Below, in pieces: positions 1 through 11,913 of a DNA stretch of 64,000 nt; positions within the stretch are counted from its first letter, which is position 1; each line of letters begins with the position of its first letter. The position numbers were made by a program, and so were the translations under genes. A model generated the notes under the pieces. That model was not told the origin of the DNA. It saw only the letters and a list, made by a program, of their open reading frames with translations, and did not search any database. The stretch is from contig JAPJBO010000838.1 of NCBI GenBank assembly GCA_030068145.1, forward strand, positions 36,722-100,721. Direction: 5' to 3'. The DNA comes from Diplonema papillatum (lineage: Eukaryota; Euglenozoa; Diplonemea; Diplonemida; Diplonemidae).

Positions 1-159
1 AGCTTCCTTCATCCGCCTGGTCAACTGCACCTTCGCGCCTGTGGTGCGCTGGCTGTTTCACACGAGAAAAAGGGCAAACTCAGGATGCCCGGCCTGATGG
101 GCTCTTGCGCTCAGTGCACGCATAACAGCTGCGCGGTCCCTTACCGTTGCCTGAAGGTG

Positions 160-1390
160 CTAGCTGTTTCCGGCGAGAGGTGAGGGTAGCAAGAACCAGG
201 AGTCGCTGGAATCGCTTGGCGACGGCTGCTCGTTTGTGGAGAGGAGGAGATCGACGGCCTGCGGCACGTTGCCGTCGGTCTGCGCGAGGCACGATAGGAT
301 GGTGTCGGGGGAATGGTTCGGCAGGATGGCCGCCAGGTCCGCGAGCACGGTGGAGAACCTGGCGAGGTCATCCGACGGCGGAGCAGACGGCAGGGAAGCG
401 GCGTACCCGGTGCTGGAAGGAGCCGGATTAGCCGTGTACGCCCCACCGCCGCCGCCCACGTCCGCGTGCTCCAAAAAGGACACGTGACACGTCGACTCGA
501 ACGGACCGAGGACGACCGGCTTCTGCGTGTCGGTTTCGATGAAGGTCTGCCGAGGGTAGTGCAACCGCAGGACATCCAACCGTCCGGGCTCCTCTCCCAG
601 AATGATCAACCCGGCCACCGGCGGCTCTGCAGCGACGTGCCGTATGTGGCCCGTGTCCGTCGGCGGCTTGACGCCCGCATTCCTCGTGTACCGGACCACT
701 TCGCCGACGCGGAACTCGACGCCGTCTCGCTCCGCGACTATGGGCGGGCGCCGCTTCTTCCAGAACCCCGCCTTGTTCTTCCGCTGCCGCTCGCGCAGCC
801 TCTCGACGTCCGCCTCGGCGGCGTCGAACACGGGCGCCCCGCCAACCTTCGGCGGGTCGAGTGACCGCCGGAGGAAGTACTCCATGACCGCCGACGGCAC
901 CACCATCGACCCCAGGCGCGCGGCCCTGTTCACCCATGCCGGCGGCCGGTCAACGCCCAACTCCTCGGCCAGCGCCGCCGAGTAGTGGTTGCAGTTCCGG
1001 TCGATGACGTGGTACGCCGACACAGGCCACCGTTCCTGGGTTGGCCGGATGATCGCGGCCTCCAGGTCACGCTCGGTCGCCCGCACGAAGCCCAGGGGCA
1101 CCTGCTTCAGGAAGGCGTCGTAGGCGGACCGCGGCGGGACCCAAAAGACGCCGGTCTGGTCGGGCGGCACGGTCGAGTCAGCCGACCCGCCGAAGGACCA
1201 CTCCTTGCCGAACACCTCGATGCCGCTGTGGTACGCTCCGATGCCCAGCTTGTCGAGCCCGCTCGTCGGCGCGAGGTTGTAGACGTTCAGGTACACAGGC
1301 ACCTCCGGCGGCGCGTCGTCGGAGCGCGAACCCAGGCGCTGCGGTGCCGCTGGGGCACGCTCCGCGGGAAACGGCTCGTTCGCGGCGCCG
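160..1390 (-). CDS. PPPDE (DeSI-type) isopeptidase with C-terminal CUE/UBA-like segment, main exon
   Basis: Likely cysteine isopeptidase of the PPPDE/DeSI family, which removes SUMO or ubiquitin from substrates. Numbering from the in-frame GTG at 1302, the catalytic His is in HSGIEVFGKEW (about residue 25) and the catalytic Cys in RNCNHYS (about residue 104), the two hallmark motifs. A Lys/Arg-rich linker and an unassigned middle region (residues 170-290) follow, then a helical CUE/UBA-like stretch near residues 325-360 (LADLAAILPNHSPDTILSCL). No in-frame ATG precedes the domain and a TAA lies at 1441-1443, so the start must be in an upstream exon. An acceptor CCCGCAG at 1391-1397 would begin the exon at 1390 in phase 2, matching the phase-2 donor of the UBA-like exon at 2169-2236. 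The stop is at 160. The PPPDE assignment is strong; the CUE call and 5' structure are inferred. Confidence 0.78.
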
Positions 1391-1439
1391 CTGCGGGTGT
1401 TTCGAGGTGAGCGTTCCGGTGCACTTTCCGGGTGAAAGT

Positions 1440-1815
1440 CTTAGTTTAATGTTTAGGCAGGACACTGCCTCTCGTGCGTGGTTGATGCTAGCATATAGCA
1501 AGTCTTCTTTGAAGAAGATATTGTCCAGGAAAGGGATGCAAAATAGAAAGAGGTAAAAAGGGGAGTGTACGGGGGTATGAAACCTTTAGGGACTAGCCCC
1601 CTGTGTTTTTTCACCGCGGGGGGATATCTTAGCTTAATGTTTAGACAGAGCACTGCCTACTCATGCGTGGTTGATGCTAGCATCGAACTCTTCTTCGAAG
1701 AAGATGTTGTCGTAGAAAAAGGGGATGCAAAAACAGAAAAAGAGGAAAATGGGAGTGTACGGCTCCCAAGGTGGGGTATGAAACCTTGAGGAACCAGCCC
1801 TGTACTTTTTCCCCG
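1440..1815. repeat. Two-unit tandem duplication, about 188 bp per unit
   Basis: The stretch starting CTTAGTTTAATGTTTAG at 1440 recurs at 1628 as CTTAGCTTAATGTTTAG, and the following sequence matches with scattered changes to about 1815. It lies inside the proposed first intron of the PPPDE gene. No coding signal was seen. Confidence 0.85.
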
Positions 1816-2168
1816 CACTGTTGTGTAGTTCTTCGTCTCAGGTTTCGCTCTTGAACGCAAAACATTCCAAGGTTAGAGCTAGCAAAGTTAGAGGCGGGAC
1901 CTTGTAAGTCGAAACCCCTGTTTCTATACGGCCGTCCTATCGGCCTTGACGCGACGCGACGTACTAAAAAGAGCGTCAGCGTACTCCGATGTGATTGCAG
2001 TTTGCGTGGTTACTTTGCGAATGACAGGATCCCTTTCGTGAGGAAAAGCAATGGACAGAACGTTGATACGTGCGCAAGTACAAAGTGCGCGTGCGATTAC
2101 TTGTACATCGCCGACTGTCGCTTTGTAATAATGACAAGCTCACTCACTACCGTACGAGGCGCGCATAC

Positions 2169-2236
2169 CATAAAAAAGCATCCAGAGCGGCTTCGAGATC
2201 CCAGTTGTGTCGCTCCAGCAACTGCGTTGCATCCAC
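2169..2236 (-). CDS. UBA-like exon, probably 5' exon of the PPPDE gene
   Basis: A 68-nt minus-strand exon bounded by acceptor CACACAG (2237-2243) and donor TATG^GTATGC (2168-2163). It encodes VDATQLLERHNWDLEAALDAFL, resembling the last two helices of UBA domains in UBX/FAF-type proteins. It ends in phase 2, and splicing to the exon at 1390 restores a Cys codon and keeps the PPPDE frame open. The preceding exon is not certain. A stretch near 2825-2890 on the same strand (NAIAVQTLQLGMQVLQQVLRAI, ending at an AAG^GTCTGT donor) is a weak candidate. Joining to the PPPDE gene is an inference from phase and strand. Confidence 0.45.
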
Positions 2237-3059
2237 CTGTGTGGAAGTTTTGTTTGTGCTGCTGTTTGGCAGGGCCAGCTTTTCCAAAAGAAGAATCTCA
2301 CTCCGATGAAAGAGCGTGACAGCCAACCGCAAGTACGGGCTCATGTGCAGCGCAACCATCAAACACGTAGTACGGCAAGCCTCAAAAAGCTTTGGTTGGT
2401 GGGGATATCGGTAGCTATTCAACCCGCGGCCGTTTTCTGCGAAACAAAAAGGACTGCCACTCACAATTGCAAGGCGCTTCAGACCTGTCCAAACCGGTTT
2501 TAGAGTGTAAGTTCGCTTTGGGATCCCGGGGTTTTAAGTCTCCGGGTGACCGTTGCTGTGGAAGGTATCGTATGTATCTGCGGTAGTGGCAGTACGTGTG
2601 CTCGTGTCGAAGGAGGATTACAAAAAGGGGGCAAATGGTGGGGCCTGCGTTCGTCAGTTTTTGCTTACCCCTCAACCTCGCTTTTGGCGAGTGGATATGA
2701 GGAGCTCGCTCAGAAACGTAAGGATTCCAACTTGATGCGCCGAAGGCGCTCAAGCAAGCTTGCTAGGTGTGTCTTTGTTACGTGTTATCGACCATTCGAT
2801 GAGGTTTAGACAGACCTTGAATCGCCCGCAGAACCTGTTGCAGGACCTGCATGCCAAGCTGCAACGTTTGGACGGCGATGGCGTTCCGAGAATGGCCAGA
2901 ACGAAAGTGCAAAAAGGTGAAATTGAAAACGCACACCTCGTTTTTGCAAGCAATTACCATCACCTTTCGCACCGAGTCATCTCGAATGTTTCGCGGGACA
3001 TCCATATCTTGAAGAGTCCCTGTTCTTACGGCTCGTTCGGGTTTCGGGTGAAGTGGTAC
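2237..3059. other. Upstream region of the PPPDE gene, no firm gene
   Basis: Contains one copy of the dispersed 46-bp motif (2508-2553) and a weak exon candidate on the minus strand near 2825-2890. Nothing else is supported. Confidence 0.5.
2508..2553 (+). repeat. Dispersed 46-bp motif, copy 1
   Basis: Core GTTCGCTT followed by TCCCGGGG and AAGTCTCCGGGTGACC. The same order of blocks recurs at 12893-12942 and 18435-18482, with partial versions near 10978 and 34668, all in the same orientation. The function is unknown. Confidence 0.7.
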
Positions 3060-3320
3060 CATGCAGGGTCAAAACCTTGTGTCTTTTTGGTGGCCAGGGG
3101 TTTGGACCCAAAAAAAAAAAAAAACGGCAACCCATTTTTTCCGCAAAAAAAATGGGGGTTTTCAAAAAGAAAAAACTGGAACAAAAACTGCAGTACTTTT
3201 TGATGAAGTTGAGCGAATTTTTTCTTGTCCAAATTTTTTTTAGAGTTAAGTTTTTCTTGGTGGTCATCGCCGATACTCATCGGCCCCGCGGCAGCGTTTA
3301 CCAAAAAGACACAAGGCATG
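3060..3320. mobile_element. CATG-type MITE, diverged copy with GTAC target duplication
   Basis: The left terminus CATGCAGGGTCAAAACCTTG is followed by TGTCTTTTT. The right terminus is the inverted AAAAAGACACAAGG joined directly to CATG, so about 11 bp of the right terminal repeat are missing. GTAC flanks both sides (3056-3059 and 3321-3324). The interior shares the A/T tracts and the GAACAAAAACTGCAGTA core of the 42-46 kb family, but at 261 bp it is longer and more diverged. Confidence 0.85.
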
Positions 3321-3344
3321 GTACGTAATGTGCACGGGTGCAGG

Positions 3345-4244
3345 GAGTATGGTGTATGGTTGGTGTATGGTGTATGGTGTATGGTGTATGGTGGATGTAT
3401 GGTGTATGGTGTATGGTGTATGTATGGTGTATGTATGGTGTATGGTGTATGGTGTATGGTGTATGGTGTATGGTGTATGGTGTATGGTGTATGGTGTATG
3501 GTGTATGGTGTATGGTGTATGGTGTATGGTGTATGGTGTATGGTGTATGGTGTATGGTGTATGGTGTATGTATGGTGTATGGTGTATGGTGTATGGTGTA
3601 TGGTGTATGGTGTATGGTGTATGGTGTATGGTGTATGGTGTATGGTGTATGGTGTATGGTGTATGGTGTATGGTGTATGGTGTATGGTGTATGGTGTATG
3701 GTGTATGGTGTATGGTGTATGGTGTATGGTGTATGGTGTATGGTGTATGGTGTATGGTGTATGGTGTATGGTGTATGGTGTATGGTGTATGGTGTATGGT
3801 GTATGGTGTATGGTGTGTGGTGTATGGTGTATGGTGTATGGTGTATGGTGTATGGTGTATGGTGTATGGTGTATGGTGTATGGTGTATGGTGTATGGTGT
3901 ATGGTGTATGGTGTATGGTGTATGGTGTATGGTGTATGGTGTATGGTGTATGGTGTATGGTGTATGGTGTATGGTGTATGGTGTATGGTGTATGGTGTAT
4001 GGTGTATGGTGTATGGTGTATGGTGTATGGTGTATGGTGTATGGTGTATGGTGTATGGTGTATGGTGTATGGTGTATGGTGTATGGTGTATGGTGTATGG
4101 TGTATGGTGTATGGTGTATGGTGTATGGTGTATGGTGTATGGTGTATGGTGTATGGTGTATGGTGTATGGTGTATGGTGTATGGTGTATGGTGTATGTAT
4201 GGTGTATGGTGTATGGTGTATGGTGTATGGTGTATGGTTGGTGT
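3345..4244. repeat. Heptanucleotide satellite (TGTATGG)n
   Basis: About 900 bp of near-perfect TGTATGG heptamers, over 120 units, with occasional 4-bp slips (TGTATGTATGG) and one TGTGTGG variant near 3810. Because seven is not a multiple of three and the unit lacks stop codons, several frames stay open on both strands. The apparent proteins (MVYGVWC and TIHHTPY repeats) are artefacts. Confidence 0.97.
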
Positions 4245-7200
4245 ATGTAGGTGCAAGGTGTGGGACGGGTGAAAGGTATCGGGTGGGTGTAGAGTGTCTC
4301 TGACCCAAGGATCGACACGCGAGGGTACACAGTCCGAGCGAGGCCTCTGCTAACACAAACAGCACAGCATTCCGGTCGACCGTCTCGCGTTGCGCATGAA
4401 GGAAAAAAATGCCGTCGAAAGGATTTGAGGAGCACAATCTCGCTGAAGAAAGCAGAAGAATCCAGTAGGAGAAACAAAAGAAAGGAGAAAGCACCCCCCA
4501 CACCCTCGCCTCCAAAAAAAAAAGAACAACAAGCCAGTAAGCAAGGGGGGTAGAGGATCCACTTTCAGAACAGGAATTGTGACATCTGTTCTTCGTTTTT
4601 TCTTCGGTCTTGTTTTTGGGGTTGGCCGTCTGCTTCTCGGCCTTTCAGTTGCCCCACGTGGCGCCTAACGCACACTACGAGTTGAATTCGTGTGCAATAT
4701 TACAGCAGTAGTCGCCGTACTCTTCGCCATTTCGTTCCCAACAAGGGAACTAGACCTTAAATCCCTTCCAGTAACCCAGGATCGGCCTCAGAGAAGCACT
4801 TCGAGAAAGCTGAATTAAAAAGAGCTCGGCATTACCCCCCATCAAGAGTAGCCGGGACCCCATAACATTTTTTTCCGGGTCGGTAAGGAGGTGAGGCTAA
4901 GTTGTGGTTTCGTGAACAGAGTGCACCGGATGCCGCATCGCCTTGCAGTGTGATGGACCTTTCTTCGGAGGGGCTCACGCACTCAAAGTTCGAGTTATAC
5001 GCATCATCTTATAGATACACTGTGTCGTGCTTGCTCTAGCCAGGCAATGTGGAGTGCGTGCCGCAGCTGTTTGGTGGCATTGGCGTGGGATTAAAATTGA
5101 GTCGTGGGGAAACATATTTGCTCTGACAGACTCCGCCAGTGAAGCCAGACAGCAACCGCCAGCGGCGCGCACAGTGCCTGGTGTGCTGTGAGGCGAGCCC
5201 TAACACGCCAAGGTTCCGGCGTCGGGTTTCAAAGATTTCTCTTCCATTTTTTTTAGTACTAACAAGCGGGTTGCCCTTCATTCGTATTGTGCAGGCTAAA
5301 AAGACGTTGATCACCTGAATATACACAGGGTAAATACAAGTGAGAAAAACGATCACCGGCACGCACAAACAAAACGAAGCGCCTGTCTTTTTCAAGAAAC
5401 TTAGTTCTCCTCCCCCCCCCTCCTCCTTCTTCGTTGCAACAAAAAAGGAACGTCCCCCCCCCCTGTCCTATCGTCTTTTAACGACGCGGACTGAATGGGG
5501 GCTCGAAGACTTGCGAATCCATTGTTTCTCCGCTCTATTCCTCTCTCGAACGATAATTCTTCAGGCAATAGGCGACCCTTCCTGTTTTCCCAGCACGAGA
5601 GCAGCACCCAGAACGCGCGCGCAGGTGGCGACACCGCGACGCGATCGGATGGCTGTGCCGCGGAAGAACCAGAGGAGCCGCCATTGCTGCACGGAGAAGA
5701 GCAAAAGCAAGAAGACAGATGCAAGAACAGAGAAAAAGAAGAGAAAATGAGGGGGAGGGGGGCCCTCGAGGGGGGAAGAACAGAGAAAAGGAGAAGAGTT
5801 GGAGGAGGGGAGAGAATGGAGTGCGGTGCGCAAGAAAAAAGAAAAACGCGAGACAGAAAACCTGAACAGTGGGAGGATGAAGAGGGAAACCGGAGAGAAA
5901 AAGAAGAAACGTAAAAAAGGTAGAGTCGGTTGAGACACACAAACGTAGGGGAAGACATGTGAAAACGGGGGTTGTCAAGAGGCTTTTCGTGTTCTTCTGC
6001 AGATGCTTTGAGCTATAATAGTGTCGGCAGCGCCAAGACAAGGCCACCTTCGTGGAGTATTTGCAAACAGGAGCCCAAACAGAGATGCTAGCACCAAGTC
6101 TTCTTCAGGTAACGGAAGGTGGTAAGTGAGGCTATGCTAAGTTTTGCTCTCCTACTTGTTCTTTGTTCGACAACCATTTTTCGCCGAGGTGTCATTTAGA
6201 CGTAAATCTGATGCAGCCTGTCAATTCTTGTTGAGCAGTGGCGCTAAGACTTGCCGTGACACCTCTAAAAGACTGGTGAAGGGTTAGTTGGACGTAAAAA
6301 AAGGAAGAACCTGAGTGCGCTGTCAAGTTGGAGAACAGCGCTCAGTCCGGGCGGCCTTGAGCAACTTGCTAAATTTCTACCCGCAAAGATGGTAGATACT
6401 GAGTATCGTTGTCGTTGGTCTGCGGTTTCGGCCATTCAGCAGGTCCATCCGTATTCTCGATGCTGCGTACGACGGTCTCTCAGGAGAATGGACCGGATTA
6501 GTATTGGCTACAAACACCGGCCGAGAGTAGCGATTTTCTACCACAAGTGTCTTGTCCTTTGATTGGGTGGAGCGCTGCTTTTCCACCCCACACACTATTC
6601 GGCCGAGAAAGTCCGCGGGACGGGGGGTCCAGGGGGCTTGCGGCGGCAGTTCAGTGTTGCAGTCACAGTCTTGATGTGGCCTGAGCAGTTTTCACGAGGA
6701 AAAATCTTCCGTCACAGTCGCGATGTGGCCTTCGGCATTTTTGCTGGGAAAAGAAATAAAATGGGGAGGGGGTTGGTGGAATCTGCAAAGGAAAAAGAAG
6801 AAAGAGATGAAGAGAAAAGTCACCGTGTGCGCAATCGTTGGCAGATGCGGGACGCCTTTGACGAGGATGACAACCAACGAAGACTGGGAGGGGGAAGAAA
6901 ACAATGAAAAATTGTCGTAGAGAACGGAAGCGAAGCTTTGGTTCTTTTCTTGATGTTTCGCATTCCATCTCACAATTTGCCCCGAAGGCAACACCCTATG
7001 CTATATATATGGGTGGTGTGGTGGTTAAACCACAATCCCCATCTGAGCACCGAGGCACCTCGCCTGGCATAGCGCGCAGGGCGTTGTTTACAGACGGCGC
7101 GGGTTGCTTTATTCCTGGCTTTTCCTGCAAATCGATGTGGTGGGTCAGGATAGAGCAATGGTGCTCAGCTAGCATGCTAGGAACGAGTGGAAGGGGGGAC

Positions 7201-7870
7201 TGCGGCGCCGGAGTGGTAACCGACAACAGCTGGGCTGGCGGTGAGATGACGTGTGGCACGATGGTGATAGAGTACCGAAATGATAAAAGGAAGCGTGGGT
7301 GAGAACGATCGTTGGATCCACGACGGCGGGGGGGGGGGGGTTTGTGGAACGATCGCAACCTGGGATGACGATGGCACAGTTGTTGAGCAGTGGGCAACGC
7401 GGCCGCCAATGCTTTGTTTACGGTTTGGGTGCGGACGGACGACACCTGGGATGAGGGGGGAAAATGTTTGTTACGTATCAAAAAGCGCGTGGGGGTGAGA
7501 GCTGGCATCGTTGTTCATCGTCCGGTATGTAAGAGCAATAAGAAAAGGAAACGGAGGCAAGAACTTAAAGAAAGGTCGAGTCGAGATTTTCTTCAAAACG
7601 GGGGGAAACAGTAGCTCTTGGGAAGGGCACGTCTCTGCTTTGTTTACATTGAACTGCGGGCAGCCCCACCAGCTACACGCTGGAGTCCAGCCTCACAAGC
7701 TGGAGCTAAAGCTGGGTTAAAAAGCGGGTGTACGTGCACGCGTTTTGGGTGCAGCACGTCCGCATATCGGGTGTGACTCGGGCACACCCACTTCAACTCC
7801 AGCTTCTGTGGCTGGACCAATCAATCCGGGGGGGCGAGGGGTCTTTTTTTTTTTTTTTTCAAAGGAGAAC
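4245..7870. other. Gene-free stretch with a purine-rich tract
   Basis: No ORF with recognisable domains or paired splice signals was seen on either strand. 5640-5930 is strongly purine-biased on the plus strand (GAAGAGAAAAAG-like), which creates long low-complexity frames. 6690-6920 is similar but weaker. It could hold promoters or non-coding exons that cannot be recognised by eye. Confidence 0.5.
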
Positions 7871-7879
7871 AGCAGGGCC

Positions 7880-8075
7880 TTATATATAAAAATTCCTCCC
7901 TGCTCGGAGTTACTAAAAATCCCAGTTGCGGCACAACTGCACGTTTATGTGTCCGACAGGGTGCACCTCTTTGTGGCTGTCACTACTGTCCACCACAGAG
8001 ACTGTCCTTCGGAAGCAAAAGAGCCGCGAAGAAGGCGAGTGTTTGGGTACTGGAGCAGTGTGCCGGGCAGATTAC
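7880..8075 (+). repeat. Left part of a dispersed repeat split by the 8.1-9.7 kb inverted-repeat element
   Basis: Matches 38490-38715 in reverse complement with modest divergence (for example CTGTCCACCACAGAGACTGT). The partner right part is 9757-9882. In the 38 kb copy the two parts are almost adjacent, so they are one older repeat that is interrupted here. Confidence 0.8.
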
Positions 8076-8107
8076 AACAGCAGACATATATATATATATG
8101 AGTCGAT

Positions 8108-9699
8108 GCCAAAAGGGGGGGGGGGGGGGTTTGGGCGGAAAAATCCCCGCATAGTTCACCAGGGTCTGACGGGTACTGAGGCCCCATACCCTTCCTAAAA
8201 CATCATTCTGCGTTCAAATACGCCCTCAGAAGCCTCCGGAGAGCCTTCTATGATGTCCCAAATGCAATTTTTGTGGGTTTTTAGGGGGTCCCCCCGTCTG
8301 CTGGCCGTAAACCGCCATAGAAGACACATATGCAACCTGATGCTGGGTCGCTCCTCGGAGCAAAATCTCGGCCTAAACACACGTTTTCGGCGTTCTCTAT
8401 CATTCTCCAGGTGCATTCGACCCTCGGACTTCATAAATTATCTCGCTTACAGGTGTTCCGGGGTGTGCAAAAACAAGGCGAATGGACCCTACAGACCGTA
8501 CCACGCCCTGCCTGTCTATACAGGCTTTGGGGTCGAATTGCGCCGCCTTGGCGCCATGTGCACCGTTTTGGTCTCGTTTGTGCTGCTTTGGGATCCACTA
8601 AGAACTCTAGTCTGATTTGCGGGACGCTTTGCTCGGTTTTGGTGCCCACTTCACCGTTCAAAGTGCATCCAGTGGTGAAGACTTTGCGCCGAAGCTGGAG
8701 AGGAAGCGACCCAGTAGGCGCCACTTCACCGTGAGCGGGTCTCGGAACAGGACTCAAACTGTGGCCCAGGTGATACTGCCGACCATGGCGGGTGTGTGCG
8801 CCACACAGTTTGTCTGACCAAGCTCACTGCACAGGAGCTTGCCACACATCCCTCGGGTCATGTGCCGCCTGTGCAAAGACATCCAGCGAGAAGCACTTTG
8901 CAGCCATGGGTGAGAAAGATGCCAGAAGGGAAGACATTGCCAGGAAAGCTCTGAAAGCCTGCCCTGAAAGCGGTGAAGCCTGCTTCAAAATCATGAAGTG
9001 AACGCGTCGTAGTCAACCGCTTGAGAACGGCTGATGATCGCCTGTTACTTAACGCTTGTCCTACTTCGTTCACCAAGCCTTGCAGAATCACCAGAATAGC
9101 ATAACATGATGCAGGTAGAAGCCTGAACAGGCCTTAGAACAGTGAAAGTGGGCGCCAAAACCGAGGAAAGCGTCCCGCAAATCAGACCAGAGTTCTTAAT
9201 GGACTCCAAAGCAGCACAAACGAAGCCCGAAACGGTGGATGTGGCGCCAAAGCCAGTGCAGGTTGACCCCAAAGCCTGTATAGACAGGCAGGGCGTAGTT
9301 CGGTCTGTCCCCAATGCAGGGGGCCATTCTCCTTATCTTTGCACGTCCCGGAACACCTGTGAGTGAAAGAAACCACGAAGCCCGAGGGTCGAATGCACCT
9401 GGAGAGTGCTAGAGAACGCCGAAAACGTGTGTTTGGGCTGGGATCTTGCACAGAGAAGCGACCCAGCATCAGGTTGCGTATGTGTCTTCTATGGTGGTTT
9501 ACGGCCAGCAGGCGGGGGGACCCCCTAAAAACCCACAAAATCGCATTTGGGACATCATAGAAGGCTCTCCGGAGGCTTCTGAGGGCGTATTTGAACGCAG
9601 AATGATGTTTTAGGAAGGGTATGGGGCCTCAGTACCCGTCAGACCCTGGTGAACTATGCGGGGATTTTTCCGCCCAAACCCCCCCCCCCCCCTTTTGGT
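8108..9699. mobile_element. Inverted-repeat (foldback/Mutator-like) DNA transposon, about 1.6 kb
   Basis: The arms at about 8108-8657 and 9145-9699 are reverse complements. For example CCAAAAGGGGG with GGGCGGAAAAATCCCCGC at the left outer end is matched by the complement at the right outer end, and the match continues through TCAGACCCTGGTGAAC to about 550 bp. The unique centre (8660-9140) carries no convincing ORF, so the element is non-autonomous. TA-rich tracts flank both ends, with ACAGCAG-like copies beyond them (near 8079-8087 and 9741-9747) that may be a target-site duplication. The arms differ by several percent, so it is not brand new. Confidence 0.85.
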
Positions 9700-9756
9700 A
9701 CATTTATCGACCATCTATATATATATATATATATATATTACACAGCAGGGCGGACA

Positions 9757-9882
9757 GCCACGGTCTTCGCTTTCTTGGCAACCGTCATGAAACGATACAC
9801 CAGCCAAAAATACCAGCGCCGCAGGCGCGGAAAATTGTTTCAAGCTATTGGGCCAGTCACAGGTTCCAAAAGTGAGGCTGCT
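9757..9882 (+). repeat. Right part of the dispersed repeat interrupted at 8.1-9.7 kb
   Basis: The stretch from CGGACAGCCACGGTCTTCGC to AGGTTCCAAAA is the reverse complement of 38326-38446. See the left part at 7880-8075. Confidence 0.8.
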
Positions 9883-11900
9883 TCAACGATGATCCAAAGG
9901 TGCAGTAACCGGTGCTAGCACTACTACTGGGCCCTCAGCTGTCGCATCATTCTGTGGTTTTTTTTTTTTTTTTTTTGGTTGCTCGGACCAGGGTATTAGT
10001 TTGAAGGCTTCCAGGGTTTGCAGATTTAGACCGTTACTATGGGGTGGTTTTGGGCGGTGTTTCGGTGCCGTTTTCGCCGATGTACGGCGTCTTGGGGCGG
10101 AGCCGAAACATCTCCACAACTTCGTTCGGCAAAAGAGGGGTCTTCATGGGTCCTTTAGGGTCAATTATGGTCACCCCGTCAGTTTGGCGACACATTTTGC
10201 GGGCGTTTTTTCAACCTACACCAGTCTGGATCAAGCGTTTCGGGGGTTTCTGGATGCTTCTGGGTTCCCTGTGGGTTTGCGCTCCAAAAACAGTCAAAAT
10301 CGTAAACAGACAGTCTCATCAGGCAGCTGAAGGGGGGTGGACCTGGGGACCTATTATTCCTATGATAATAGGTCCACAGTTTTGGTGTGCGCCGCCGTGC
10401 TTACAACAACATTTTTAGCGTTATTTTTAGCAACATCGCGCCGAAGGCGCGACGGAAAATTTGGGCAAAAATAACTCCGCCCCCCTTTATCATACATGGG
10501 CGACTCTTAGCTCGTGTGGGATACTCAACTGGCAAACAGGACCTTGATCTGGTAATGAAGCACAGTGGCAGCTGCACACCTGCCGACCCAAAGCTGAACA
10601 CAATTGAACGGCAGCGGCTGGGTCTCAGCAGCGGAGGCTCAGCAGCCTTCCGCTACAAACACCACACCCCCCGCCTATTTACTTTGGACACCGTTTTTTG
10701 AACATTCTTTTTTTTTTTCCCCGGCCAAGTCCGGTTTGCAGATTTAGACCGTCGGTCTAAATCTGCAACGGAAACTAATCCCCTGGTTACAGTGCAGTCA
10801 GGCTCGACCGCTCGACCGGTCAAGTCACTTTCCGAAAAAAACTTTTTTTTTTTGGACAGGAATTTGCCACAACTTTTTTTTTTTGCCCTGGTGAATACAG
10901 GTCAAAATCCATCCTATGCCAGAAAAATTTTTTCCCACGCTACGCGTGGGAAAACAACATGTGGTGTTTTAGAGAAAATGTTCGCTTGAAACTCTGGGTT
11001 TTAGCTGAAACGGGCAGTCTCACAAAGTTAGTACACTGTTGTGCTTCAGTAGTAGGACGGCTTAATATGACTTTTTCAGTAGCTTCGCTTGTGAATCAAT
11101 AGTGCCATGAACAGGTCGACAACCCAGGTTCACTGTCACATCGTCCATCATACAAAAGATGGGCCCAGAGTGACGAGCTTCGGGGTTGCAGTGGAGTCTT
11201 CAGATGCCTGAGGCAATGGAACACTGTTTTGGTTTTGTAGGTGGGCCTCATTATAAATGACTGCTGTGACCTTGGCATGTGCCTTCGTGGGTGTGCTGCT
11301 GCTTCACCACCTTCTTGTAGACCCCAGTAGTCTCTGTATTCTGGCTGCAGCCGAACATACTGCAATCCAGGAGTTGGTGAGTGGAGTTGGGAATCCAAAA
11401 GCTTGCCCTTGCCCCTGTGACCTTGGCTTTTGTCAAATTTCCCACCATTTTCTACTACTACCCATGGCAGATTTTTCTAATTTTTTTTTTTTTTTGCCCG
11501 GTCGAATCCAGGGATTTATAAGGGGATTTCGGCCTAGAGCAATAGTCCATGTAGATGGACGGGTACCCGTCTTTTGCACCGGGGTGCCGAGCACGTGTTT
11601 GTCGACCCCCCAGACCCCCCCCAGTGGTGGTCCAGCCTGTCCAGCCACCCCAGCCAGCCCTGCAAAGTCGTTGAGGGCCCGAAAATTAGTGCCACCACTG
11701 TCCTCCACTGTGGATCACTATGCACCACCATGCGCTATCGTGTCACTGTGCACACCGCACTAGCGTGGATCACTGTGCATCACCGTGCATCACTGCGCAC
11801 CGTGTATAGATTCCGAGCCAGATGTTCCAGAGGGTGGAGGGTGCAGCAGAGAGGTGGGAGAACCAGCAGTTGTCCGGCAAAGGGCGCGTGAGGGGGAAAA
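9883..11900. other. Repeat-derived region without supported genes
   Basis: Holds short palindromic modules. GCAGATTTAGACCGTCGGTC self-complements near 10736-10765, and TTTTCCCACGCTACGCGTGG (10929-10951) recurs in slightly changed form near 20468-20490. A 22-bp string AAAGGTGCAGTAACCGGTGC(T) near 9896 also occurs near 39499. TATA-like and poly-T stretches occur with GGTCGAAT motifs at 11480-11560 and again at 12360-12560. No coding region was recognised. Confidence 0.5.
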
Positions 11901-11913
11901 CACAGCAGTTGGA

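Noticed and set aside
3026..4515. Long open frames on both strands (repeats of MVYGVWC and TIHHTPY)
   Set aside because: They are forced by a stop-free 7-bp satellite unit and start or end in unrelated sequence; there is no protein evidence.
4631..4650. U2 snRNA-like string GCTTCTCGGCCTTTC
   Set aside because: Only the first 14 bases fit the U2 5' end; the following sequence lacks the branch-site recognition region and stems.
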